NCBI GenBank assembly: GCA_954871525.1
Contig: OX940865.1
Span: 21,064,420-21,128,419 of the forward strand
From: Parietaria judaica
Taxonomy: Eukaryota > Streptophyta > Magnoliopsida > Rosales > Urticaceae
Direction: 5' to 3'
Length of the DNA: 64,000 nt
The notes below the pieces were generated by a model, which was given only the letters and a program-made list of their open reading frames with translations, was not told the origin of the DNA and ran no database searches. The position numbers and the translations under genes were made by a program. This document shows positions 23,801-35,400 of the stretch, one piece after another (within the stretch, counting starts at the first letter, position 1; each line of letters begins with the position of its first letter).

Positions 23801-25786
23801 AAAACTTAAATACCAAACAATTTATTTAAATATTATTAGAGAACCTTATGCCATTGAGAATGTGCTCAGTTGGTGTGTGCCAATGAGCTTCCATCAAATT
23901 ATACACTGTCCCATTTATTGTAATATTTCCTGCTCCTCCTGCCCACAGTACCTGAAAATATGTATTTTAGTATAAATGTGTATGTATATATATAAGTAAA
24001 AGCTCCCCAGATAATTGGTCACGTAACGTTGTTAACAATAAAATACAAATGTTCTTTAAAAAAAAATACAAATGATCCGTTTTTACGAGGTATTTAAATA
24101 CTAGTGTGGTTTTTTTATTATTTATCACATTATACAGATAATATTGTCTAAATAATTATTCTCTTTAATATAATTATATTAACATTAATATTAGTAGACG
24201 TACATATACTTTTGAGTTTTGAGAGCCGGTAGTAAGCCAGAAAATAAAAAAGTGCCATTTTCAAGGCTTAAATGACTAATTTTGACTGAAAATCGTACAA
24301 ATACCTCGTGGCAAAAAGCGGACGAGTCTTGCTCACTTTTCTATTTTCCACTCAAACTTCACCGATAAGGAGTATTTTTTCAACGTACTCTCGATTCCTT
24401 ATAGAATTTGTGATGTTGTCGCGAAACTATCATTAATTTTATCAGTATATAATTACAAGGGTATTCATGTAATCTTCAAATGCTAGTAATCCGTCCGTAT
24501 TTTCAACCTTGATCGATCTAAGACATATTTGATTACCTGTACGTCGTGTCCACTGCTGCTCAAAGTTGCGGGGGCAGCAATGTAATTTGTCTGTAAAGGG
24601 CCAAGAGTAGGCCTAAGAATCGCCATGCGATCGTTGATTGCGATGGGAGATTGCATGGTGCCGTTGCCGCAAAGGAACCAATCCCGATCCAGCTGGGCCC
24701 ACCGTGACGGCCCTCTTCCTGTTCTCTCCTCGTACGAGAATTCTACGTCCTCTGGTTAAGGGTTTATCATTAAGAGATGTTCAAATTATATTGCTAGTTA
24801 AGATATCAATTGTCATGTATAATGTATTAATTCCCCTGGTTAACTCAAACATGCATTAATATGCCGTTTTTGTTATTAAAAAATATAGTAAAAGCAAGCC
24901 TTGAGTTTGTCGTGTTTTGTCGGAGCCCTAGACAGCAAAAGATTTTGGAGCCCCTAAGATATATATTTTTTTAACATATATATGAAAATATTGGGACTCT
25001 TAAATTTGGAGGTCGGAGGCGTTGGCCTTGCTCGCCTATAAGCAGAGTCGGGCCTGAAAAGTAACACATATGCGAAGAAGAAAAAGATACTAGCAAAAGT
25101 CCTATTTTTTCATATATAAAAATAGTTGGACCTGTTTTTATGAAAATGGATTCATAATTTATGAAATCGTACACTCAGTTTTCATATAAATAAGCACATG
25201 TCTATCTGCAAAGGTAGGGTTTACACCTCTAGAGTGATATTTATAGAGGAGAGAGTCTTGTCGATTTAAAACTATTAAAGTATATATGATCTATATATTT
25301 GCTTAATTAAGTGATGAAACTATGATATATTTATTATAAGGTGGACGACAACTATCGAATGGCCAAATTAAGCAAGTTTCTTACGAAAAAAAAACACCAT
25401 GTTTTCTCCATAATTTATATAAAAAAAATATATATTCAAAACTTATCAAAATATTTAAATTACGAGAGGGCCACCCGGCTAATCAACTACTTTACCATTG
25501 TTTTTGCATATTTTCGTGTGTATGCATCATCGATATAACTATTTAGTGGTTGAATATCTGAATTCGTATTGAGATCGTACCAATACAGTATAAGACATGA
25601 AAGAATTAAATTTATCATTGTTCACTTCGAAAAAACTGAAAAACTTGCTCAAACTCATATTATGTATGATCGAATTATAAGCTTACTTTCACAGCGAGGC
25701 AGAGCATATGACCGTCCATGAAGATGGCATAAGAGAAAGAAGCAAAAGACGAGGCTAGGCTTGGCAATGGTGTTCGTAGTCATCAT
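20846..25786 (-). CDS. Alpha carbonic anhydrase 2 of the cluster (7 exons, 274 aa)
   Basis: Exons right to left: 25687-25786, 24537-24751, 23845-23951, 23436-23538, 21877-22053, 21112-21165, 20846-20914. Borders are GT-AG and the exons join in frame to 825 bases. Signal peptide at about residues 1-28 (core LVFCFFLLCHLHG). Zinc ligands are His128 and His130 (EAHWHTPTEH) and His147 (MELHLVHE). GHDVQ, the SLTTPPC loop and its Cys partner in FLCGNG are present, so an active secreted or plastid-routed CO2 hydratase is expected. N-glycosylation sequons ([12 protein letters not shown]) fit the secretory route. Two ATGs stand in a row; the first is used. Intron 4 is 1.4 kb, longer than in its twin. 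It is the recent duplicate of 32409-36516: 11 of 59 residues differ in exon 5. Confidence 0.93.
24891..25056. mobile_element. Diverged hAT MITE inside intron 1 of carbonic anhydrase 2
   Basis: Reverse-oriented relative of the element at 12506: it shares TATAGGCGAGCAAGGC next to the end CAGGCCCGACTCTG (complement of 25043-25056), and a matching opposite end near 24895. It is absent from the equivalent intron of the duplicate gene, so it inserted after the duplication or was lost in one copy. The target duplication is no longer clear. Confidence 0.65.
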
Positions 25787-25829
25787 CTTGCTTTGCTTTG
25801 CTTATTATTACATGGCATGATAAAGTTCA

Positions 25830-25839
25830 CTATTTATAG
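25830..25839 (-). promoter_or_regulatory. TATA box of carbonic anhydrase 2
   Basis: CTATAAATAG on the minus strand, 44 bases before the ATG at 25786. The same box sits at 36577-36586 before the twin gene. Confidence 0.7.
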
Positions 25840-25849
25840 ATGATGTTTA

Positions 25850-25886
25850 GCAGAACGGACGTGAAGCAAACGCTCTTGTGCATGGA
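25850..25886 (-). promoter_or_regulatory. Conserved block upstream of the TATA box (copy A)
   Basis: A 30-odd-base block with an ACGT core (CTTCACGTCC on the minus strand) that is preserved at 36600-36635 in the duplicate promoter. Possible bZIP-type site; inference only. Confidence 0.4.
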
Positions 25887-26457
25887 ATATATATCTATAA
25901 ATATGAATTTATTTTATTTTATTATCTAATTTCTCTTTTTGGCAAAATGATATTACATGTAGGTATAACTATATGTCAATAATATTGATGAGTTCAAGTA
26001 CAAGTTGTTTCGTGTACGTTGCAAAATTATTTAAGGCTCCGTATATATTTGTGCTAGTATATCATGTGTATCAGTGTATAAGCGTATGAAGAACAAGACC
26101 TCTAACGGCGTTTTGAAGATTTTAGAGACGTTGGCAAAACTCTCAGTATTTGTCGGCGCATAATTTATAGGAATAATTACGCAAAAACTACTTAAATATT
26201 TTGAAAATAGTGTGGCATATTTTCAAACTTTCAATTTCAATTTCTTCAATCAATTAAGTATCTAAGGTCGTGAAATTCGCATTTCATTAAAAAAAAAAAA
26301 AAAACACATGTCTTCATTAATGATGACTTTTTTACACGTGTACAACTCAAATTAACATTTACTTTTATATTTTGAGATTTCTCATATTAAATATTTTAAC
26401 TTGATGTTTCCATGTGTATATTATGACGTAAGGTTAATGGAGACATATGTATGGAAA

Positions 26458-27213
26458 CAGAGCCGTGCCTGAGGGGAGGCGGAGTAGGCGCCCGCCTTTA
26501 GTAAAAAAATATTAGGGGCCTCCAAAAAAATAAATTTAAGGGCCCCATTGTCACATAAATTTAAAAAAAATTAGGGACCCCAAAAATTTTAAATTTAAGG
26601 GCCCCATTGTCACATTAATTAGAAGTTAAAATCACTTAAATTAAATTAAGGGGCCCCCCCAAAAAAATATTAATATTACTTGAATTAAATTTAGGGGCCC
26701 CAAATAAATAAATTAATAGCACAATCAAGTTTCATATATTGACGCGGATGATCTCTTGAAGGAATTAGAAATTTTAAGTGTGAACGTGCCAACCGACAGG
26801 AAGGGAGCGATTGAGGTTTTGAATTACATACAAGAATTGGATTGTAGTTATCCAAATGCTTGGATTGCCTACCGAATCATGTTAACCATACCGATCACAG
26901 TTGCGTATGCAGAAAGAAGCTTCTCAAAGTTGAAATTGATCAAGTCTTATCTTCGATCAACCATGTCTCAAGATAGGTTGAGTGGTTTAGCTACATTGTC
27001 TATCAAAAAGACATGGTCGCGAAACTCGATTATGCGGAGTTGATTAGTACTTTTGTTTCTAAAAAAGCTAGACGTGTAGTCTTATTCGGATGATAATTTA
27101 TTTATTATATAAATATTCTATACTTTTATATCAAAACTGAATTTTGCACTAACGGTAGGGGGCCCCAAAAATTCTCCTCGCCTAGGGCCCCGAAAACCCT
27201 GGGCACGGCCCTG
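26458..27213 (+). mobile_element. hAT deletion derivative with transposase C-terminus
   Basis: 756 bp with inverted ends CAGAGCCGTGCC (left) and CAGGGCCGTGCC (right, reverse complement), and a perfect 8-bp target duplication, TATGGAAA, at 26450-26457 and 27214-27221. The left third has repeats of AAGGGCCCCATTGTCACA. It retains the 3' part of a transposase gene but not the catalytic region, so it could only move with help from another element. Confidence 0.9.
26756..27043 (+). pseudogene. hAT transposase C-terminal dimerisation domain remnant
   Basis: An open frame of 95 codons matching the conserved hAT C-terminal dimerisation domain: YPNAWIAYRIMLTIP, then VAYAERSFSKLKLIKSYLRS, then RLSGLATLSI. 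The N-terminal BED finger and the RNase-H-like catalytic core are missing, so this is the tail of a truncated transposase, probably not a protein in its own right. The frame itself is not broken. Confidence 0.85.
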
Positions 27214-27221
27214 TATGGAAA

Positions 27222-29611
27222 AACCAAATAGAAAGCGTAAATTCATAACTTTAATAATTTAACCAGTGCAGTTGAATATTAATCGTGCTATTTTAATAAA
27301 GTTTAGGTACTTTATCGCAATCGTCCCTAATTTTTTACGTGTATGTCTTTTTATAGTACCATATGTTTACAAGCATTGATTATTTTTACACAAGGAAATT
27401 CTAAATTAATTTACTTATACAGGAAATACGGTATATTTAGTTTATATCATTTATATCAAATTTATAATTAGCTATAAATAAAATCATTTGATATATATTC
27501 AAGGACGACTCTGAAATTTGTATGGCCAATATAAGAAATATATTTTGAGACCATTCAGACAATTTTTTATAGTTTTTTTCATATATATATAATATGATTG
27601 GTCAGTTTGCATTATTAATTTGTTTCATATAAGTCCAAAAAATATGACGACACTTCTTTTGAAAAAAGAAAGCCAGGAATATCTTGTTACATGCCCATGC
27701 ATACACTGGATGAAGTTATGTGTTATTACTTCTATATACATAAGTAGTTCGCTTAGATACCGATGGTCTAATTTTACAATATAACGGATATATCGATAAA
27801 AATTAGAGTAATTGATACCAATATTATTTTCTACTATTTTTTATGGTGTATAATATGACCGCGGGTATTCCAAAAATAATATTATTAATATTAAAAAATC
27901 ACCGGTGAAACAATTGTAATTGTTAAAAAAAAAATCACTTTTAAAATGCCTACCCAATGATTTTGATCGAAAAAAATAAAACCTCACCGGTGAAACACTA
28001 ATCATGGCTCTCTTTTTGTCATTTACACTAATAAAACTCCTTGTATTTTCGGTATTTTTCAATATACCTCATTAATTTTATAAAACTTGTGAAAGCAACC
28101 TCGGTTTTTCATCGATATTATCAGTTTAGCATGGTAGTTTGACTATAAAGACAATTTCGTGGGTTTTTCTTTTTTTGCCAGTATTCTCGAATTTCCAATA
28201 CCGTGTTTCCCTACCCCGGCCAGTAGCCAGATTACCAATACTGCATAAATAAATATATATATATATATGGATGTATATGAATGTATATTTGATGGTCGTA
28301 TAAATCTTTTTACTATTCTCAGTAATAAGCGAAATTAAGAAAAGCCGAGTTGGATCTAAGAAGACGTAATGATTTTTGTATCACATTATCAAACCCTAGA
28401 AATGAATGACTTATTTATTAATTACGTGAATTGATATATTTTTCACTTATTATTATTAATTTTTTATCCTTTACAAGTTACGATGATACTTTCTTCTACA
28501 TTTATTCCCCAAAAAAAACCTTCTACCTAAATTTGGTAATATCTAACACGGTAAGTTATGCGTCATGTGTGATCCGGGGCAAAGTAGACTAATCTATTTA
28601 TTCCCCTATTATTTGATATCGTTTACTTGAACTTATCGTTGACTTCAAGGTTTAACTAATATTTATTATATTATTATATCAATTTAGAGAATGCCTACGG
28701 CACCGTGATGAACTTGCGGCTGGCCCGGTTTAGTTGTGAAGATATCAGCTAGGGACAGACTCGGGATACAGATTTCGGGGCTTATTAAATAAGTTAGTTA
28801 AGAGTGAAAATTTAAATAAAAATAAAAGTTTAAAGGCAATTGAAAAAAGAAAAAAAAATATTTTTTTTCATAAATTATGGAGGACTGTAGCCCCTTTCGG
28901 GGTCAATCTGCATCAGGCCTTAGTCAAAAGGCTCGAGGCATTAGTATTTCACTGTTAGTTTCAATAAATATTTTTTCACAAAAAATTGCGACTGCCGCGA
29001 TCCTCCCCCAGCATCCGCGACCGGAACTACACGGCTCTCGGCGAGGGCCAGACGCACCACATGGCTGTCAAGTGCAAGTTGTTAGTGCGAAGGCTTGAAG
29101 TCATAAATATTTCTTCACAACTTTGTATTGACCAAAGTTTGGTTTTATGGCAATTAAATTAAATATCCTAGGATGGCCAAATTCTTTAGAGGCTGGCTTG
29201 TTTTGTTGGCAGAAAATGTTGCATATATATATATAACTCTCAGACTATACTTGAGTTGATAACGTTTATTCGTTCAGAGTTAGGCGGATATGATTTATTT
29301 TGTAATTAATAAATTTTGACGTCCATAAGAATTTAAATAAAAGAATTGAAACTCCGTTGATCTTGGGAGTATAATAAAGTCTAAGTTTATGTTCAACTTC
29401 AAGAAAGTAGAAACTGTCACTAATTAGCATCCACTAGTCTTCAGCCATAATCGTGGAGCGTTCCAGCTATCAGCTTTCAAAGTTTCTAAAATTTCGTGGC
29501 TCGGTAATTAATAATTATAAAATGATCAAACCAAAAATATTATAAGTTATCTAGTTAATCAATCAGTTACGCCTACCAAATTTGGTATATATGATTCTAT
29601 GGGGAAAAGCT
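27222..29611. other. Far-upstream part of duplication unit A, no gene
   Basis: AT-rich sequence with a GC-richer island at 28690-29100. The island is related to 38460-38860 in unit B, so it belongs to the duplicated segment. The 73-codon open frame at 28877 is not protein-like. No gene recognised. Confidence 0.55.
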
Positions 29612-29619
29612 CATACGTG

Positions 29620-30129
29620 CAGTGGCGGAGCCAGGATTTCAATTCAGGCGGTGCCTTGTAAAAAAAAATTATAAGAAAATCAAATATACAATTAACAACA
29701 ATCAATAATAACATTGTAACCTATATATATAAAGAAAATTTTTATCTATATTTTTATGTATAATAATGTATCCATATAATAAATATTATATATAATATTT
29801 TTAATAATATAATAAGCGAGTATAAAAATGCATCTATATATTTAATATCTGAAAAGAAATAAACAAAAAAAAAACTTAAAACTTAGAAAGAAAAATAAAA
29901 CAAAAGCTATGACTAGCACATGAGTTGAACTCAAGTTCTCTCTCTTGGGAAAAACACTTTTGCCAGTCGGGCTAAATGCTCTTTGACTTCTTTTTTAGGC
30001 TCATAAAATGTTATAATGATATATAAAGTTTTTTTTTTTTTTTTTTGCTCAAACACTATTATTTTAATATTTTTCACGTTTTTAGGTGGTGCCCGAACGT
30101 ACACTAGGCCCCACATAGCTCCGCCTTTG
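29620..30129. mobile_element. hAT-like non-autonomous element
   Basis: 510 bp, ends CAGTGGCGGAGC and (reverse complement of the right end) CAAAGGCGGAGC. Perfect 8-bp target duplication CATACGTG at 29612-29619 and 30130-30137. Interior is AT-rich and non-coding; the frame across 29931-30164 overruns the element and is spurious. Confidence 0.88.
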
Positions 30130-30137
30130 CATACGTG

Positions 30138-30946
30138 GACTATAATAATATAATGAATATGCATGTTACGAGCTTAAAAAAATTTAAACATTTTTATTTA
30201 TTTTTAATTACCAGAGATAATAGAATCAAACCAATTTGTAAAGCTAGTAGAGCTCAAGCTTAAAAAAGTTATTCGATGAATCATAGAATTTTGACATGCG
30301 GCATAAATATTTTATTCAAACAGCATAATATTCCCTAGATCTCAATTCGCGGAATGAATATCGGAGGTCTTTTTTTTTATATATATATATATTAACTATG
30401 GCCATGTGTGTCATATAATGATATTTCTCATGTTAATACTTCCACGTGAGACGTACGAATGTTAATAGATACACATAGCAACGAAAATAAAAGAGAGAAA
30501 TAAATCAAACCAACTTGTAAAGCAAGTAGATTCAAGCTTCAAATTTTATACAATGACCTAAAATCCTAAATAGTTTATAGAATTATGACTTGCGGCATAA
30601 ATATTGTTGAATCATGATTTGCGATTATTGAGTTTCAATTATCTTTCATGATTCGGTTTGTCTATTTATGGAAAGTATTGACATCTGTGATGTTATGACA
30701 GCTGCTGATTTATTTCAGGAAAAAATCAAGTCGCATCCTCAATCAAGAAGTGACTAAGTCGTAATCTTCCTGCACTTATTGATTGTTAACACCCTGGATT
30801 AATTGAAGAAGATTTGCGTGATTGATCTAATCAGAGGAGAGATTTCAGGAGATGATTTATGGAATGAATTAAGTGTGCAGCTCCTATATGTCCCGGCTAA
30901 GGAGGTCCCATATCGTTAGCACTTACAGAGAACAATACATCTTTCA
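30138..30946. other. Possible retroelement remnant, unidentified
   Basis: From about 30600 the base composition is less AT-rich and seems to continue at 31182-31259 and 31660-31735 once two later insertions are removed. No gag, integrase or reverse transcriptase motif could be read. Confidence 0.35.
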
Positions 30947-31181
30947 TATTTTTGGCATAACTCACTCATTTTTTGTCCAAAATTTATAAATAAACACCCC
31001 TTGAAAGATAAGAAAATGTATCTACAACTTTTTAGTTTTACGTTTCATCATAAAAAGTCATTAAGGATATTAAAATTTGCTCGAAACAAATATTTTGCAT
31101 TAAACTAATGTCCAGTTTTACGTGTATTTGAAATTTTGTATTTTTCTAAAACTGATTTTACAAAACTTAAAATACCAAAGT
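30947..31181. repeat. Fragment of the foldback element family
   Basis: Matches the central part of the foldback at 18483-19460 (from TTCATATTTTTGGCATAACTC to CAAAACTTAAAATACCAAAG). Inserted in the unidentified remnant. Confidence 0.75.
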
Positions 31182-31259
31182 TAATCTTCGGGAGAATTCA
31201 ATCAGCAGATTCACGAGTGAAGTGAAGAAGGACTGGAAGTTCGTAGCTGATTGCAAGGG

Positions 31260-31659
31260 TGTAACGCCTCGGCTGCTCAATCAAATTGACGACTGTCCCC
31301 ACAGGCCAACACGAGTCTTTTCAGCGTGCTTTGTCCTCACTCGCACGCTTCCTGAGAAACTTCCCAGGAGGTCACTCATCCTGGTACTACTCCAAGCAAA
31401 GCACGCTTAACTTTGGAGTTCCTATGAACGGGCAACCGAAAAGAAGATGCATCTTGTTGACATAGGTAGTACCAATCAATTCATTTAAGCCTCTTCGATC
31501 ACACAGTCCCATACCTGTATGATCTCTGATAACCGTGCAGTCCCATACCTGCACAGTCTCGGGAACGTCCCATCAGCACATCCCCTTGCCCAGGCGATGT
31601 GGGATTGCACAGCTTACCCGGTCTTGCCCTCGTGGCTCACGGGATTAGTGACTGTCACA
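31260..31659 (-). mobile_element. Solo LTR of a Cassandra TRIM retrotransposon
   Basis: 400 bp. On the minus strand it starts TGTGACAGTCAC and ends GGCGTTACA, with a perfect 5-bp target duplication, AAGGG, at 31255-31259 and 31660-31664. It contains a 5S-rRNA-derived segment, the hallmark of Cassandra elements, which carry 5S promoter sequences in their LTRs. A single LTR with a clean duplication implies recombination of the two LTRs after insertion. The small plus-strand frames here are not genes. Confidence 0.88.
31355..31475 (-). other. 5S-rRNA-like segment inside the Cassandra LTR
   Basis: On the minus strand it contains AGTTAAGCGTGCTT (5S box A region) followed by GTAGTACCAGGATGAGTGACC (box C region), then CTCCTGGGAA. 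These are the internal RNA polymerase III promoter parts of plant 5S genes. It differs from true 5S rRNA outside the boxes, so it is not a functional rRNA gene. Confidence 0.85.
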
Positions 31660-31664
31660 AAGGG

Positions 31665-32044
31665 GATCTTGCATATTCATCAAGAGTTTACTTGGATGTC
31701 AAATCTGTTGTCGTGACAACAAGGGGGAGTTTCCTGTTAACGCTTTGAATCATGTTTGTATTATTGATTGTAATCTTCATCTTGTAACTCTTGGTTGATT
31801 AATCTGGGTGAGTGCCCTGCAGAAGTAGTGACAGAAAGTCCGAACTACGTTACCAAAAAGTATTGGTGTTCCTTTACTTTTTCGCACTCGTTATATTCCC
31901 ATTGTTCACAGTCATAAAGCCTTATTACATGTGCAACGCAATAATACGTCTTAACAAATATTTATTCAAATTTGTTCGGCATAATCCCAAGATCTTACAA
32001 AATCAACTATTATTTTAATATGATAGTATTAATTGTCATTATTT
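31665..32044. other. Remnant of an unidentified retroelement, then spacer
   Basis: A purine tract (ACAAGGGGGAGT near 31720) followed by TGTTAACGC at about 31736 looks like a polypurine tract next to an LTR start, but no paired LTR was found. Confidence 0.35.
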
Positions 32045-32408
32045 AAACCACCTACCTATATACAGATGTAAGTTTGAATTTACACTATAATTTCTTCAAT
32101 TTGATAGGATATTATAAATTAAAAATAGCAAAAACAAGCATATTGATATTACTTAATTAAGGAAAGAAAAAACCCCAATACTTGTTTCTTAATTTATCAT
32201 TGCGTATCTTCAGCTTATAAGTAGAGCTAGAATGCGATTTATATAGAACTAAGAGTAAAAAGGCTTCTCTTCCTTTTTTATTTATTCATTACAAAATATA
32301 AGATAAGTAATAGCTAATAATTAGTCTATTACAGTTATCTATTGGTTTCTTAGATAATGTATATAAATATATATTATTTTATGAGCCTTAATGAGATCCT
32401 TAGAGAAT

Positions 32409-35400
32409 TCATAGCTCAAACTTGAACACTGGTCTTCCATTTAGTGGCTGAACTGGCCTGGCATTTTCCTCAAAATCCTGTAAAATAAATAGCAAATTTA
32501 GATCTATTATTAATTTTAACTACAAGCTCATATATCATGCCGCCATTACATAATTAAAGGATATATACTACGGATTTTACACAATATATACTTCTCAAAA
32601 ATAATTTTGTAAAGTGAGAACTTAGAAATTTACACGATAATTACACAAAAACTGATATTTTAAGTTGAGAAATCCCGTTCTCCTCCTTGAATGTAATGCC
32701 CGCAAAGAAAAATGTACAAAGCGGACACTTAGAACGACAGTTTGCGAAAAACATCATTCAAATACATTAAAAAATTGATCGCATGCAACAAGCTTAAATT
32801 TCCACGGCGAAGAATAGTTATATATACATATTTATTATATCGTATATTATGTAAGTTTATATCTTCTGATATTTCGTAACAAGCTATACTTACATCATCA
32901 TCAATCGCTTCTTCTAATGCACGAACTTGTCGCCGTGAAACTGTCTGAATCTGTAAATAGTAGAGAGATAATGATATAATATGGAATCAGAAATCTCATA
33001 TTATTTAGGATTCGGATCCTCCGATCCCGATTTTCTCAAAACTATGTATCTTTTATATATATATATATATTTAAAATTGTAGCTTATTAATACGGAAATG
33101 GAATTATGTGTTATGGACTCAAAATTACCATTCCATATTTGGAGAGAAAGTGAAATGTGAACAACACTTAATAAACAAGAATTATTGATAGTAAAAAGTC
33201 TATAATTAAACTGATTTTGTAAAGGTTATTGACATGAACTGAAATCAAGAACAAATTTTTGTCCATTAGACCAAGTGGGTTGTCAATTTAATTTCCATTC
33301 ACTTTGATCATATGTATGTATATTTAAATTGATTAAAATATATTAAACCAATAATTTTTGCATCACTATAATTCTACAAATATAAATATAATATAATTAT
33401 AACCTCGATAAATTACTTACGTCGAGATCATAGTATTTATTATATTATTAAAGTCTTTAATTTATTGAATATTATCTTAAAAATATTAATAAAACTGATT
33501 CAAGAAAAAGTATAATATAATTAAAACTATTAATTTAACGAGATATATGAAAATGTTGTACCTTCTCTCTTATAGTCCAAATGACATTTTCAGAACAAGG
33601 AGGAGTTGTGAGAGAACCCATGTATCTGTAGTAATTGTTGTTCGTTCCATTGAACTGATCGATATCTCTTGGATCCACCATTCCCACATCGATAACTTGT
33701 CCCTCCCTCCTCTCCAAGGATCTTATAGCGTTATACAACTGCCACATAACAATAGTGTACCGAAGGCCGGTTTATAAGTATATCGATAAGGTTTTTGCAA
33801 AATTTTAAAATAAGTTACCAGTTGTGACGTAATGATAAGCGATGAATGTATTATAAGGATGGAGTTACAAAGATTTTGAGTTTATTTTGGCCGTCCAAAA
33901 TCTAATCGATGATAGTCTTACGACGCACTCTTTTGAATATATATGTAAAGAAAATACAATTTTGGTATATCAATAATGACAGGAATACTATTATACAGTA
34001 AGGAGCTATATGTGTGACGTAAGTATCGTATCTCAATTTATTTAGAAATTTTACACCATTTAATTTATTATTCAACATCTCTATTAAGCTAGAGACATTA
34101 CACGTATCTAGCTTGAAGGCGTTAACTCAACATGACGGAATCGAACTTGGTGCATTTAATTAGCAAAAAAAAAAGGTACTTATGCGACAATTACCTCTAT
34201 AATATATGAATGTATACTCTCTATATTGTATCTTAAACCCCTTGAAATTAGTTAGAGTTTAATGAGTTATGCGTAGACTTGACGTAAGATAAACATCCTC
34301 ATTCCTCAAGAAGTCTCAAATTTTGTGGTTGAGTATTGAGTACTGACTTGTATATATTTTAATAACTGATTTGTATGTAGAGTAATTTGAAAAATATTAC
34401 AGGCTTACAAGTTACAACATAAAAATACTTATATATCATCTACTTTAGGGTATGTTAATTTTTGTTCTTTCTTCTAAATATAGGGACTGAAAACAAAAAC
34501 AAAAAGATTATTTATTAGATAATGACTAATGAGAGGGTTGAAAAGAATTACGCTTTCAATGAACGGATCGGCTCGGCCATATCTATAAAGGACAGCAACT
34601 ACAGCAGTTTGTCCCATTGCACTTTCATGCACAAGGTGAAGCTCCATTGCGTGCCTAATTTAATTGCCAATATATATAAATTATAGATCATCAAGTATAT
34701 ATAATCTGACATATAGATAAAGAAATAAAATGCAATAAATAAGTTACATGGAATAAAATAGAGCAAGGTTCAAAATTTAGGAGTTCACCCACTTATTAAT
34801 GGTAATAACTGGTAATAAATTCACAGTGTGATCTTTATCATTGAATAGAAAAACTGATAAAAAAAAAATAGATGAATATTTAACAATTTTTTATATAATA
34901 TACTAAGGTTTATATCGATACATTTTTTTTAAATGAATATTTATGGATAGTTAAAAAATCCTAAAATATTGAAAAGAAAAAAAGTTTAAAAAAGTAATTA
35001 TTAGAGAACCTTATGCCATTGAGAATGTGTTCAGCTGGTTTGTGCCAATGAGCTTCCACCACCTTAAACACTGTCCCATTTATTGTAATATTTCCTGCTC
35101 CTCCAGGGCCTGCCCACAATACCTGAAAGACAATAATACTTATTTTATATATGTTGCAAAGAACATATATATATTTCATCACTAAATAAATAAATATTAA
35201 AATTTATAAGTAGAGTTTTCCAACAGACAAAAAAAAAAAGGTGCATTTTAAAGACTTATGTGACAAATTTTGACAAAAAAATGTACAATACTTCGTAAAG
35301 AAGTCATAAGTCTTCTTTGTTTCTCCATTTCCACTCAAAAGTGACCAATCATGCAAGATATTTTTTTCGACATATATACCTTCAATTCCTTATAAAATTT

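Larger units (their letters stand above)
20481..29230. repeat. Tandem segmental duplication, unit A
   Basis: About 8.7 kb containing carbonic anhydrase 2. Its order matches unit B (32045-39040) in the 3' flank, all seven exons, promoter, and far-upstream landmarks such as GGATGGCCAAA at about 29173 (38938 in B). Extra length in A includes the hAT insertions at 24891 and 26458, which B lacks. Borders are approximate. Confidence 0.8.

Noticed and set aside
31339..31475. Possible functional 5S rRNA gene
   Set aside because: Only the promoter boxes and parts of the 5S sequence are kept, and it lies inside an LTR with target duplications; this fits Cassandra.
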